Source: DASUXY01 sp035301985
GTDB taxonomy: Bacteria; Bacillota; Bacilli; Bacillales; Amphibacillaceae
Reading direction: 5' to 3'
NCBI GenBank assembly: GCA_035301985.1
Contig: DATGTE010000004.1
Coordinates: forward strand, 1 to 64,000
Length of the DNA: 64,000 nucleotides
Part shown: positions 35,255 to 44,313 of the stretch, one piece after another
Layout of the letters: every line of letters begins with the position of its first letter
Numbering within the stretch: the first letter of the stretch is position 1
Notes under the pieces: model-generated
Databases searched by the model: none
What the model saw: the letters and a program-made list of their open reading frames with translations, nothing else
What the model was told of the DNA's origin: nothing
Translations under genes and position numbers: made by a program

Positions 35255-36034
35255 CTAAACAAATGCTTTTTTCATAATTCTTTCAACAAACTTTTCGTGT
35301 TCAAACCAGTTTATTTTTTTCCGTAAATGAACAACTTCTCCTACAATAATCATGCTCGGATTTTTAATCTTTGCTTTTTTGGCAATTTCAACAATCGACG
35401 TTAATGAACCTGTCACCGTATGTTGTGCTTCTGTCGTTCCCCAGTGTACGAGAGCAACGGGGGTATCCGCCGATTTTCCATGCTTCATTAATTGATTACA
35501 AATATACGATAAATTACCTACCCCCATATAAATCGCCAATGTATCGATTCCTTGTGCAAGACTTTCCCAATCGATTGAATCATGTTCACTAGCACGCCTA
35601 TGCCCTGTTACAATTGCAAAACTTGAACTCATATTGCGGTGGGTTACTGGAATACCTGCATATGCAGGTGCAGCAATTCCAGACGTAATCCCGGGAACAA
35701 CTTCAAAAGCAATTTCATGTTCGACTAATACTTCTGCTTCTTCAGCACCCCGACCGAAAACAAAGGGATCTCCTCCTTTTAATCGCGTAACGATTTTCCC
35801 TTGTTTTGCATATTTAACTAGAAAGTGGTTAATTGTCTCTTGAATAAATGTGTGATATTTTGGTAACTTTCCACAGTAAATGAGTTCCGCCCCTTCCTTT
35901 GCATAGTCAAGAAGTTCTTTATTTATTAATCGGTCATATAAGATGACATCTGCTTTTTGAATACATTGCAATCCTTTAACGGTGATTAAATCAACATCTC
36001 CAGGTCCAGCACCTACTAAATATACTTTTTCCAC
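35255..36034 (-). CDS. sumT: Uroporphyrinogen-III C-methyltransferase
   Basis: 259 residues from the GTG at 36034, which has AAAGGAG upstream; an ATG ten codons earlier has no site. The enzyme methylates uroporphyrinogen III twice with SAM to give precorrin-2. Signatures: VYLVGAGPGDVDLITVKG at the start, ILYDRLIN, RLKGGDPFVFGRGAEE near 80, and GIPVTHRN. It lies 32 bases after sat and 14 before sirB, so the methylation and chelation steps are co-expressed. Confidence 0.94.
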   Translation of the reverse strand: MEKVYLVGAGPGDVDLITVKGLQCIQKADVILYDRLINKELLDYAKEGAELIYCGKLPKYHTFIQETINHFLVKYAKQGKIVTRLKGGDPFVFGRGAEEAEVLVEHEIAFEVVPGITSGIAAPAYAGIPVTHRNMSSSFAIVTGHRRASEHDSIDWESLAQGIDTLAIYMGVGNLSYICNQLMKHGKSADTPVALVHWGTTEAQHTVTGSLTSIVEIAKKAKIKNPSMIIVGEVVHLRKKINWFEHEKFVERIMKKAFV

Positions 36035-36066
36035 TTTCTGCACTCCTTTCGTTATTTTTGTCATAC

Positions 36067-37215
36067 CTATGAGTAAACAGACTCATTTTTTAAACGAGCC
36101 ATGAGTACATCGATTACTTCTGGACGGCTAAATGTAGCAGGAGGTTTTTCTCCTTTGCGAAGCATTTCTCTTACTTTTGTACCTGATAAAATGACATGAT
36201 GACGAGTGTCATGTGGACATGTTTTCGAAGTCGCCATACTTTCACATAGACGACAATAAAAACTGTGTTCGAAAAAGAGTAGTGTCATTCCTAGTTCTTC
36301 TTCTGAAAAATTATTAAATATTTTTTGGGCATCGTATGTGCCGTAATAATTTCCGACTCCTGCATGATCACGCCCCACAATAAAGTGAGTACAACCGAAA
36401 TTTTTTCTTATGATGGCATGAAATACAGCTTCACGTGGCCCTGCATAACGCATGGCTGCCGTAAAAACACCGAGAAAAACACGGTTTTTAACATAGTAAT
36501 TTTCTAATAAAACTTCATAACTTTTGAGACGGATATCCGCTGGAATATCATCGGATTTCGTTTCCCCTACAAGTGGATGTAAACATAATCCATCAACAAT
36601 TTCTAAGGCTGATTTTTGAATATATTCATGGGCACGGTGGACAGGATTTCTCGTTTGAAATCCTACGACTGTCTTCCACCCGAGCTCTTTGAATTTTTTT
36701 CGAGTTTCAACGGGATCGTAATGATAGGCAGAAAACTCGTCTAATGGTCGTCGTTTTATGAGTACAATAGGACCGCCTATATAGACACTTGATCGTTCAT
36801 ACAGCTTTTTCACCCCAGGATGCTCCCGTTCTGTCGTCCCAAAAACAAGTTTGGCTTCTTTTTCCTTATCTGGTTTATACATATCTTCTACTTTAATGAC
36901 GCCGTAGATGACACCGTCTTTTACTAGGTTCACTTCATCTCCTATCTTTATTTTTTTCGCACGTTCCACTGGAATGGGTAACGTAATTGGAATCGTCCAC
37001 ACATCACCGGTTGATAATCTCATGTTTTTAAGGACTGATTCATAATCTTTTTCTGTAAGAAAGCCTGTTAACGGACTATAGGCACCCGTTCCAATCAAAT
37101 CTAAATCACTTATGGCCATTTCATCCAGCTCGATGATTTCTGCAAATTCATTTTCCTGATAACGTGCATTCCGGCGGTTAATAAGTGTACCTCCGTGCGG
37201 TTCATTTCTACTCAC
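36067..37215 (-). CDS. sat: Sulfate adenylyltransferase
   Basis: 382 residues, the usual length for the homomeric bacterial enzyme, GTG start after GGGAGTG. It activates sulfate with ATP to adenosine 5'-phosphosulfate. Catalytic motifs: FQTRNPVHRAHE (residues 186-197, with the HxxH-type histidines), VGETKSDDIP, and IVGRDHAGVGNYYG. A zinc-binding-like group CRLCESMATSKTCPH is near the C-terminus. It follows cysH by 37 bases. Confidence 0.96.
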   Translation of the reverse strand: MSRNEPHGGTLINRRNARYQENEFAEIIELDEMAISDLDLIGTGAYSPLTGFLTEKDYESVLKNMRLSTGDVWTIPITLPIPVERAKKIKIGDEVNLVKDGVIYGVIKVEDMYKPDKEKEAKLVFGTTEREHPGVKKLYERSSVYIGGPIVLIKRRPLDEFSAYHYDPVETRKKFKELGWKTVVGFQTRNPVHRAHEYIQKSALEIVDGLCLHPLVGETKSDDIPADIRLKSYEVLLENYYVKNRVFLGVFTAAMRYAGPREAVFHAIIRKNFGCTHFIVGRDHAGVGNYYGTYDAQKIFNNFSEEELGMTLLFFEHSFYCRLCESMATSKTCPHDTRHHVILSGTKVREMLRKGEKPPATFSRPEVIDVLMARLKNESVYS

Positions 37216-37252
37216 TTTTTACACTCCCTCATTTCTTCCTCATATTTTAGCT

Positions 37253-37957
37253 TTATTTATGCAAGCCGCATTCTGTTTTCTTTTGATTCGCCCACCTTCC
37301 AGATCTGGAACCTGATTTCATATCAGCTGGTATTGTGCAAGGAGCACATCCTATGCTCGGATATCCTCGATCGTGTAACGCATTGTAGGGCAACTGATGT
37401 TTTTTTATATAATTCCAAATATCGCTCCATGTCCAATGGATAAGTGGGCATATTTTAATGGATTGAAATGTATCGTCTTTATTAACAAAGTTTGTCGATC
37501 TTCGTGAAGAAGATTGTTCCCTCCGAAGCCCTGACAGCCATGCAGTCGCCTTTGTTAATGTTTCTTTAAGAGGTAGAACTTTTCTTATCGAACAACAACG
37601 ATCCGGTTCGCTTTCCCACAAGTTTTTCCCATATATTTCTTCTTGCTCCTCGACGGTTAAGACCGATTTCTTCAATTCAATGTTCAACCGGGGATACATC
37701 GCTTTCACTTTATCAATCAACGCATATGTTTCCTGAAAATGAAGCCCTGTATCTAGAAAGACTACTTTTGCATTCGGCTTTATTTGTGATATGAAATCGA
37801 TCATTACGATTCCCTCAACTCCAAAGCTACATGCATAGATCAATTCTTCACCGTATGTTTCATAGGCCCATTGCAACACGCTGAAAGCTCCTTTTGTCTC
37901 ATTATGAATGGAAAATACCTTTTCATGTTTATGCCATGATGAATACGTTACCTTCAC
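37253..37957 (-). CDS. cysH: Phosphoadenylyl-sulfate / adenylyl-sulfate reductase
   Basis: 234 residues from the GTG at 37957 with GGGAG ten bases upstream. An open frame up to 38011 would begin inside the leader hairpin and is rejected. CysH reduces APS or PAPS to sulfite using thioredoxin. The PAPS-reductase fold shows VVFLDTGLHFQETYAL near 70. The two cysteine pairs that bind a [4Fe-4S] cluster in the APS-using subclass are present (DRCCSIRKVLPL near 120 and GYPSIGCAPC near 205). The catalytic C-terminal cysteine is in KTECGLHK. First gene of the operon. Having both cysC and the cluster cysteines leaves PAPS versus APS use open. Confidence 0.95.
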   Translation of the reverse strand: MKVTYSSWHKHEKVFSIHNETKGAFSVLQWAYETYGEELIYACSFGVEGIVMIDFISQIKPNAKVVFLDTGLHFQETYALIDKVKAMYPRLNIELKKSVLTVEEQEEIYGKNLWESEPDRCCSIRKVLPLKETLTKATAWLSGLRREQSSSRRSTNFVNKDDTFQSIKICPLIHWTWSDIWNYIKKHQLPYNALHDRGYPSIGCAPCTIPADMKSGSRSGRWANQKKTECGLHK

Positions 37958-37991
37958 AATAATCACACTCCCTTTCTTATTTTTTGTATTA

Positions 37992-38036
37992 AAATAGGCG
38001 ACCTTAACCAAGGTTAGGTTAAAGTCGCCTCTATTT
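37992..38036 (-). promoter_or_regulatory. Leader hairpin in front of cysH
   Basis: AGGCGACTTTAACC and GGTTAAGGTCGCCT (minus strand) pair over 14 bp with one mismatch, followed by a modest T-rich stretch. It ends 35 bases upstream of the cysH start, so it looks like an attenuator. I see no S-box or T-box consensus in the leader. Confidence 0.6.
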
Positions 38037-38146
38037 TGTATAGTCTGCGAATAAATACAGTATGTGAAAAGTATAAATATGGTTTCATTTTCTTTTTACA
38101 ATCAATAGCCTCTGCTTTTCCAGTTAGCTATTTAATAGGTATTTAT

Positions 38147-38175
38147 ATACTATCCGCACTATTCCTATTTGTCAA
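38147..38175 (-). promoter_or_regulatory. Promoter of the cysH operon
   Basis: TTGACA (38170-38175) and TAGTAT (38147-38152) are exactly 17 bases apart on the minus strand. The arms AATAGG and CCTATT flank the -10 region symmetrically and could be an operator. Confidence 0.7.
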
Positions 38176-38227
38176 GTGTGATTAATAGATTTATTTACCA
38201 CAGGCTCGTTTTAGCCAAACAGACAAA

Positions 38228-38827
38228 TTATATATACTTTTGTTGTTCCAAATAATCCATGATTAATTGGACGGACTCATCGACTCCTATATGATCCGTG
38301 TCGATTATGATTTCTGGTCTTTTTGGTTCTTCATAGGGAGCATCGATACCTGTAAAATCTTTAATCTCGCCTAATCTAGCTTTTTTATAAAGCCCTTTTG
38401 GATCCCTAGATTCACAAACTTCTAAACTAGCCTTTACATATATTTCAATAAATTCTTCGGTTTCAACGAGGTCACGAACTTGCTTGCGATCAGCAGCATA
38501 AGGAGAAATGAATGCTGCTAACGTGATTAGTCCAGCATCGACCATTAATTTGGCCACTTCACCAACCCGTCGAATGTTTTCAGTCCGATCTTCGGGACGA
38601 AATCCTAAATTGTTATTTAACCCATGACGAATATTGTCTCCATCGAGTCGATACGTATGAATTCCTTTCGTATGCAACGCTTTCTCTAGCGCAACAGAAA
38701 TTGTCGACTTACCCGATGCAGATAAACCTGTAAACCATAGTACAGCACTTCGATGACGATTTAATCGTTGCCGATGCTCTTTCGTTACGTCAGATTCATG
38801 CCAAACAATATTTGTTGATTTTGTCAT
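38228..38827 (-). CDS. cysC: Adenylyl-sulfate kinase
   Basis: 199 residues from the ATG at 38827, which has AGGAGG upstream. CysC phosphorylates APS to PAPS. The P-loop GLSASGKST is near 33-41, followed by RLDGDNIRHGLN and DRTENIRRVGEVA, all typical. The ending IMDYLEQQKYI matches Bacillus enzymes. The gene starts 11 bases after the SLC13 permease stop, so uptake and activation are co-expressed. Confidence 0.95.
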   Translation of the reverse strand: MTKSTNIVWHESDVTKEHRQRLNRHRSAVLWFTGLSASGKSTISVALEKALHTKGIHTYRLDGDNIRHGLNNNLGFRPEDRTENIRRVGEVAKLMVDAGLITLAAFISPYAADRKQVRDLVETEEFIEIYVKASLEVCESRDPKGLYKKARLGEIKDFTGIDAPYEEPKRPEIIIDTDHIGVDESVQLIMDYLEQQKYI

Positions 38828-38838
38828 TATTTTTCCTC

Positions 38839-40617
38839 CTAAAACCATACATGATATATGATTGTGATAGATGTGACCATCACTAATAAACTAAGTGGTG
38901 CACCAACCTTTATATAGTCTGTAAATGTATAGCCACCTGGTCCGTAAACAATTAAATTTGTTTGATAACCAATTGGCGTTATAAAACTAGCAGAGGCTGC
39001 TATGGCTACGAGGACGGCAAAGCCCATTGGATCTAACTGAAATGAATGTGCCATTTCTAGTCCAATCGGTAACATGAGTACCGCTGCAGCACTATTTGTA
39101 ATTAATTCTGTAAATAGATTTGTTAACACGTACATCATCACTAACATTGCGACCACTCCAAATGGTGCACCAATTTCGATGATCTTCATCGCAACCCATT
39201 CAGCTAATCCTGTTTTCGTCATCGCTACGCCAATGCCTAATGAGCTTGAAATGACAAGGAGTACATGAAATTGGATGTTTTTCTTTATTTCCTCGCCATC
39301 CACTACACCCGTTATTAATAAAAGAACTACCGCAATCGCCATCGCTTCCAACATCGTTAACCAGCCAATAGAAACAATGATAATGAGCGTAAGTAATAGT
39401 AGGATTGAGAACAACCCTTTCCCTGTATGTTGTTCTAGCGTTCTCGGTGTTTCCAAACGAGAGACGACATAAAAGTCATTTGATTGTTCATATTTTCTTA
39501 AAAATTCCTTTCCCGCAATCAACAGTAAAGCATCTCCAGCCTGCAAAATAATATCACCAACTTTACCTCGAATTCTTTCGTTGTTACGGTGAATCGCTAA
39601 GACACCTGCATCATAATGAGTACGAAAATAGGATTGTTTAATAGATTTCGATAACAAACTCGATTGATGGGAGACGACAGCTTCAACTAAGTAAATATCT
39701 CTATTTTTTAGATCATCTAGTTCTACATTTGTACCTGTCCTTAATGTTAATCCTGTTCTTGTTTGCAATTGGGCAATGGTTGAAATATTTCCCGAAAAAA
39801 TTAAACGGTCCCCTTTTTGAATAATGGTAGTATCCCTAACTGGAGATACACGCCCATTTTTTCGAATGATCTCCACGAGGTACAAACCGTTCAAATTTGC
39901 TAATCCTGCTTTTTCAACATTTTTATTTATAAAGGGAAAATGAGGTTTGACTTGCATTTCTGCAATATATTCTTTCGCATCTTCTTTCACCCGCTCTGTA
40001 AAGCTTTCATAATCTGGCAATATTTTAATTCCCAATGTAAATAAATACACAAACCCAACAACTGTCAACGGGATACCAACAATCGATAAAGTGAATAAAG
40101 AAAAACCTTTTAATCCGTAATCCAATAACATGCCATGAACAACCATATTTGTTGAAGTGCCAATCAAGGTCATCGTCCCACCTAAAATCGTTATATAAGA
40201 TAATGGGATTAAAAACTTCGAAGGAGAAATTCCTCTTTTTTCACACCCGCTTTTAATAATTGGGGTCAATGTAACAACGATGGGTGTATTATTTAAAAAT
40301 GCTGAACATAGTGCAACGGGGATGAAAAAACGAAACATAGACCCGAAGTCTATACGGCTATTTTTTAACCACTTTTCCATCAGTTGTTCAATCAAACCGC
40401 TTTTTTGTATTGCACCTGCTACAATGAATAAGAGAGCAATGGTAAGCATTCCTTCATTTGAAAATCCACTTAATGCCTCTTTCGGTGTAATAATCCCAGT
40501 CACTAGTAAAATAACAAGGACTGAAAAAATAATCGTTCCCACTCGAGCAATTTCAAATAATAAACAGAAAAGCATCGTAATGATTAATCCTGACAGAAAT
40601 ATTATTTCTAAAGACAC
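38839..40617 (-). CDS. SLC13-family permease with two RCK_C domains, probable sulfate transporter
   Basis: 592 residues, GTG start eight bases after GGGGAG. Multiple membrane helices lie in two blocks (1-190 and 395-592), separated by two TrkA-C/RCK_C domains (about 205-375, with VEIIRKNGRVSPVRDTTIIQ and GVLAIHRNNERIRGKVGDII). Conserved SLC13 motifs are FLNNTPIVV near 105 and TELITNSAAAVLMLPI near 500. Sulfate as substrate is inferred from co-transcription with cysC and the adjacent cysH operon. No CysP- or SulP-type transporter is in the window. The RCK_C domains may sense a ligand that gates transport. Confidence 0.85.
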   Translation of the reverse strand: MSLEIIFLSGLIITMLFCLLFEIARVGTIIFSVLVILLVTGIITPKEALSGFSNEGMLTIALLFIVAGAIQKSGLIEQLMEKWLKNSRIDFGSMFRFFIPVALCSAFLNNTPIVVTLTPIIKSGCEKRGISPSKFLIPLSYITILGGTMTLIGTSTNMVVHGMLLDYGLKGFSLFTLSIVGIPLTVVGFVYLFTLGIKILPDYESFTERVKEDAKEYIAEMQVKPHFPFINKNVEKAGLANLNGLYLVEIIRKNGRVSPVRDTTIIQKGDRLIFSGNISTIAQLQTRTGLTLRTGTNVELDDLKNRDIYLVEAVVSHQSSLLSKSIKQSYFRTHYDAGVLAIHRNNERIRGKVGDIILQAGDALLLIAGKEFLRKYEQSNDFYVVSRLETPRTLEQHTGKGLFSILLLLTLIIIVSIGWLTMLEAMAIAVVLLLITGVVDGEEIKKNIQFHVLLVISSSLGIGVAMTKTGLAEWVAMKIIEIGAPFGVVAMLVMMYVLTNLFTELITNSAAAVLMLPIGLEMAHSFQLDPMGFAVLVAIAASASFITPIGYQTNLIVYGPGGYTFTDYIKVGAPLSLLVMVTSITIIYHVWF

Positions 40618-40674
40618 ATTAGCATCTCCCCTTTTTAGCCGAAAGATTCAAAGTTATAGACAATCTATAAAACA

Positions 40675-40723
40675 TAAAGGCACCTCTCTACCAGTGTGAT
40701 TAACTGATAAAAAGATGCCTTTA
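40675..40723 (-). promoter_or_regulatory. Leader hairpin in front of the SLC13 permease
   Basis: On the minus strand TAAAGGCATCT and AGGTGCCTTTA pair over 11 bp around a 27-base loop and are followed by TGTTTTAT. The position, 58 bases before the start codon, parallels the cysH leader hairpin. Confidence 0.5.
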
Positions 40724-40791
40724 GTGTGTCTAATGGGCTATATAAAATTATATAACTTATTATTCCTAGTGGTTTAGTATAAGTTGAAAAT

Positions 40792-40820
40792 AATATATAA
40801 TAGTTTTGAACTAAAGTCAA
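40792..40820 (-). promoter_or_regulatory. Promoter of the SLC13-cysC operon
   Basis: TTGACT (40815-40820) and TATATT (40792-40797) are 17 bases apart on the minus strand. TAGGAATA occurs both downstream of this -10 and next to the cysH -35, a possible shared regulator site. Confidence 0.6.
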
Positions 40821-41191
40821 TAAAAAAGTGCTTAATTGATCACTTTTTATAAGATGATTGTTGTCCATGTCTCATTCTTTATAAAACAGTCGACTTTATG
40901 TTGAAAAGGCTCTTTCAACATATCAAATACGCTTGTATAATAATCGTTCATAGATTCAATAGTAGTTTTCGAACGTCAGCCCATAAAAGCATAATATGTG
41001 TATGAATGACGAAACAAATTATGAATAGATGGGCATGGAGTACAAATGATTTTGTCGTCATTTGATATGCTTAATATAATCAATGAATAAATGTACACGT
41101 TTGTTCTTCCATGTCATGATTCTAAAAAACCATACATTTCGCCTACTTTAAAACATTTTTCTCAAAATGATTATACAGATCGGGAGGATGA
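40821..41191. other. Intergenic region upstream of the asparaginase-like gene
   Basis: One 9-bp stem (ATGTTGAAA/TTTCAACAT, about 40898-40921) is present. No gene, riboswitch or convincing promoter motif is recognised. Confidence 0.35.
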
Positions 41192-42184
41192 ATGATGAAG
41201 AACATTGCTTTAGTCAATTTAGGTGGAACCATTTCTGCAACTGGAATGGACCGCCTTGATTTAAAAGATTATCAATCGGGGGTATTAAGCGGAGAAGATT
41301 TTTTAAAGCAGTTGCCGGAACTGAAACAACTTGCAAACATCCACCTTGTGCAAATGGACAACATTAGTAGCACACAAATCAATGAACAGCATTGGATTCA
41401 ACTGAAAGATCGCGTGGAATCTTTTCTCAATGAACAACATTATGATGGTGTAGTTATTACGCATGGGACGAGTACTCTTGAAGAAACAGCTTATTTTCTA
41501 CATTTAACAGTAAATAGTGAAAAACCTGTCGTCCTTGTCGGTGCACAACGCCCCTTTACTGCTTTGAGCACCGATGCTCACTTAAGTTTAATTCATGCAG
41601 TCCGTGTAGCGATTCATCCAAACTCTCGCAATAAAGGCGTCTTAATCACCCACAATGATGAGATTCATAGTGCACGCGATGTTTCTAAAACGGAGACATA
41701 TCGTATCAACACATTCCGTTCAGGAGCAATGGGAACTCTCGGTTTTATCGAACCCGACGGATCCATTCAATACTACCGGACGCCGACGAGACGTCACACG
41801 ACTCAATCGCAGTTCTCAACGCTTACGATTGATCAATTACCAAACGTAGAAATTATTTATTCCTATGCTGGGGCAACCGGTGAATTGATTCACCACATCA
41901 CACGAACAGGTAAATATGCTGGAATTGTCATCGCCGGTACGGGAGCCGGACGTTTTTCAAAACGTGAAGAAGAAGCCTTACGAGAAGCAAGAAAAAAAGG
42001 CCTCCATGTTGTCCGTAGTAACAGAGTGGGCAATGGTCGAGTCGTTGACATTGACGCGTATCAGTCATTAGCTACGATTAGTGCGGATAATCTAAGCCCA
42101 CAAAAAGCACGGATTTTACTCATGTTATCCTTATCAGTCAATCGAAATGTAGATCCAATTCAACATTTTTTTGATGAACATTAA
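41192..42184 (+). CDS. Asparaginase-like protein with altered second motif
   Basis: 330 residues, ATG after GGGAGG. It has the asparaginase fold: ALVNLGGTISATG at the start contains the first catalytic threonine, and VVITHGTSTLEETAYFL near 85 is the second block. In well-studied asparaginases this block reads HGTDT; here Asp is Ser, so the substrate ammonium contact is changed. The other features look normal (LVGAQRPFTALSTDA; VIAGTGAGRFSKREEEAL). No signal peptide is seen, so it is cytoplasmic. It may hydrolyse asparagine, another amide, or belong to a diverged subfamily. Confidence 0.8.
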   Translation: MMKNIALVNLGGTISATGMDRLDLKDYQSGVLSGEDFLKQLPELKQLANIHLVQMDNISSTQINEQHWIQLKDRVESFLNEQHYDGVVITHGTSTLEETAYFLHLTVNSEKPVVLVGAQRPFTALSTDAHLSLIHAVRVAIHPNSRNKGVLITHNDEIHSARDVSKTETYRINTFRSGAMGTLGFIEPDGSIQYYRTPTRRHTTQSQFSTLTIDQLPNVEIIYSYAGATGELIHHITRTGKYAGIVIAGTGAGRFSKREEEALREARKKGLHVVRSNRVGNGRVVDIDAYQSLATISADNLSPQKARILLMLSLSVNRNVDPIQHFFDEH

Positions 42185-42268
42185 TCGCAACCGAAACATC
42201 GATTGCGCCCTTTCGACTAGTCATATCGACAAACCTGTGATATATAATAGGCAAGGGGGCATAATCAT

Positions 42269-43453
42269 ATGAAAACAGTTATTTTTGGCGAACATGATGA
42301 AAATACATTACGACAGTTTAACAATTGTTTGAAAACGGGAAATGTCGTCGGTGGCGTACTTTGCGCAGACGGACATTACGGTTATAGCCAACCCGTCGGA
42401 GGCGTCGTCGTCTATGATGGTCAGATTTCGCCTTCAGGTGTCGGATACGATATTGCTTGTGGAAATAAAGCCGTTAAGACGAATCTCACGTACAATGATG
42501 TAAAAAATGATATCGGAACCATTATGGATCAAGTCGAAAAACGCATTCCATTCGGTGTCGGCGTAAAAAATAAACAGCGAGTTGATCATGAATTATTCGA
42601 TGATCCGAACTGGAACGTTTTCAAAGAAATCGGCCAACATGAACATGATGAACTCAAAGCGCTTGCCCGTGACCAACTCGGAACGACTGGTTCTGGAAAC
42701 CATTATGTTGATATATTGATTGATCAAGAGACGGAGGAAGTTTGGGTCGGTAATCATTTTGGTAGTCGTGGGCTTGGTCATAAAACAGCATCAGGATTTC
42801 TTAATTTAGCCAAAGGACGTGGATTTTCTGAAAAAGCTCCACGTGAGTCGATGGAACAAGCACCTACATTACTCGATATGGATAGCGACCTCGGACAAAT
42901 GTACTACAAAGCGATGCAATTAGCAGGGCGCTATGCTTATGCCGGAAGAGATCACGTCATCAACGAAGTACTCGATATTCTTGATGCTGAAGCTGTTGTC
43001 GAAGTACATAATAACCATAACTATGCCTGGAAAGAAACATATGATGGAAAAGAATACATCGTTGTGCGTAAAGGAGCAACCCCAGCGGCCCCTGGACAAC
43101 TCGGATTTGTCGGTGGCAGTATGGGGGACATATCGGTCATTTTACAAGGGATTGACTCGAAGAAAAGCCGTGAAGCCTTTTATAGTACCGTGCACGGCGC
43201 AGGTCGGATCATGAGCCGAACAAAAGCTTCAGGACGAATGGATTGGCGCACGAAAAAACGTCGCGGTGGGCTCATCTCACCCGAACAAATGCATAAAGCG
43301 GTTACAGATTATGGAGTCGAGCTCCGTGGAGGTGGCACAGATGAAAGTCCATTTGTTTATCGCAAACTTCAAGATGTTCTCGATGCCCATGAAGGAACAA
43401 TCGAAGTGTTACACGTCTTAAAGCCGATTGGTGTTTTGATGGACGGAGATTGA
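42269..43453 (+). CDS. rtcB: RtcB-family RNA ligase
   Basis: 394 residues. RtcB joins 2',3'-cyclic-phosphate RNA ends to 5'-OH ends using GTP and Mn2+. Metal ligands are visible in GVGYDIACG (Asp and Cys), in GTTGSGNH and GNHFGSRGLGH, and in VEVHNNHNYA. The guanylylated histidine is in the HGAGRIMSR box near 311-319. Start at AAGGGGGC...ATG. It lies 84 bases after the asparaginase-like gene and is followed by a strong terminator. The neighbouring genes give no hint of an RNA-repair operon (no RtcA or RtcR). Confidence 0.9.
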   Translation: MKTVIFGEHDENTLRQFNNCLKTGNVVGGVLCADGHYGYSQPVGGVVVYDGQISPSGVGYDIACGNKAVKTNLTYNDVKNDIGTIMDQVEKRIPFGVGVKNKQRVDHELFDDPNWNVFKEIGQHEHDELKALARDQLGTTGSGNHYVDILIDQETEEVWVGNHFGSRGLGHKTASGFLNLAKGRGFSEKAPRESMEQAPTLLDMDSDLGQMYYKAMQLAGRYAYAGRDHVINEVLDILDAEAVVEVHNNHNYAWKETYDGKEYIVVRKGATPAAPGQLGFVGGSMGDISVILQGIDSKKSREAFYSTVHGAGRIMSRTKASGRMDWRTKKRRGGLISPEQMHKAVTDYGVELRGGGTDESPFVYRKLQDVLDAHEGTIEVLHVLKPIGVLMDGD

Positions 43454-43476
43454 TAGATTGATATCTCGAACTACAG

Positions 43477-43521
43477 AAAAAATTGCGTTCTACAATAGTG
43501 GGCATTAGAACGCAATTTTTT
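43477..43521. terminator. Bidirectional terminator after rtcB
   Basis: AAAAAATTGCGTTCT and its exact complement at 43507-43521 form a 15-bp stem with A and T tracts on both sides, serving rtcB and the convergent isochorismatase-family gene. Confidence 0.9.
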
Positions 43522-43554
43522 AATCCCTTTTTCATAAAAACAAACGCCCTCTAC

Positions 43555-44094
43555 TTATTTAATATAATTAAGAATGCGTTTGAATTCTTCCGTATCAGCG
43601 GACTCCATTAGTTCATACAAAATCATTTCCACACTTGTAGGGTAAATGCCGAGAGCTTTCATCTTCTCCAAACCGATTCGCCTATTTGCTAATGTACGTG
43701 ATGATACGGCATCCGCAACGACTTGCACGTCATATCCCCTTAGTTTCAAACCTGTAGCTGTTTGATAGACACAAATATGTGTTTCAATTCCTGCGACAAT
43801 CATTTGTTTTCTCTCAGTCGCTTGTATCGCCTGCATAAATGGATCATTTTTACATGCATCAAACGTTATTTTAGAAATCGGCTCCAGTCCTGATAAGTGC
43901 TGTGCAACTTTTTCCGTTGTTGGTCCTAAGCCTTGTGGATATTGCTCTAGCCATATAATCGGGATCTTGAGAATGCGTAAGCCATTGATGAGCCGTTCTA
44001 AATTGTTGATAAGCTGGTCACTTTCATGTACCATATGAGCTAATTTTCCTTGAACGTCTACCAACACAAATACCGATTGTTCTTTACTAAACAT
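43555..44094 (-). CDS. Isochorismatase-family cysteine hydrolase
   Basis: 179 residues. The catalytic triad of the family is recognisable: Asp in VFVLVDVQGKL near 12, a Lys in the middle, and Cys in IVAGIETHICVYQTA near 117. Length fits the YcaC/nicotinamidase-like subgroup. No enterobactin or dihydroxybenzoate genes are nearby, so isochorismate is an unlikely substrate. The true substrate is unknown. It stands alone, transcribed towards rtcB. Confidence 0.82.
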   Translation of the reverse strand: MFSKEQSVFVLVDVQGKLAHMVHESDQLINNLERLINGLRILKIPIIWLEQYPQGLGPTTEKVAQHLSGLEPISKITFDACKNDPFMQAIQATERKQMIVAGIETHICVYQTATGLKLRGYDVQVVADAVSSRTLANRRIGLEKMKALGIYPTSVEMILYELMESADTEEFKRILNYIK

Positions 44095-44313
44095 ATTGAC
44101 ATTCAGCTCCTTAACATTTTGATGAACATCCTCAAATGATCATGTTATTCCTTTCCTTCACGTGTTAGCGTCATTTTTTCCTCCCCTCTATTTTCGCAAA
44201 TGAATCTTCTATAATCGGTCATATTCATGCGGCAAGGAAATGGAATGGGCAGCAAAACACCATTGGGGATTTGGGCTCCTTTTTACAGTTGGAATATGGG
44301 TCAATGGATTGTT

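Noticed and set aside
37958..38011. Upstream extension of cysH
   Set aside because: It starts inside the leader hairpin and has no ribosome site; GTG at 37957 gives the usual length.
38012..38227. Possible S-box (SAM) riboswitch before cysH, as in Bacillus subtilis
   Set aside because: The conserved S-box core is not found on the minus strand; only a promoter and a simple hairpin are seen.
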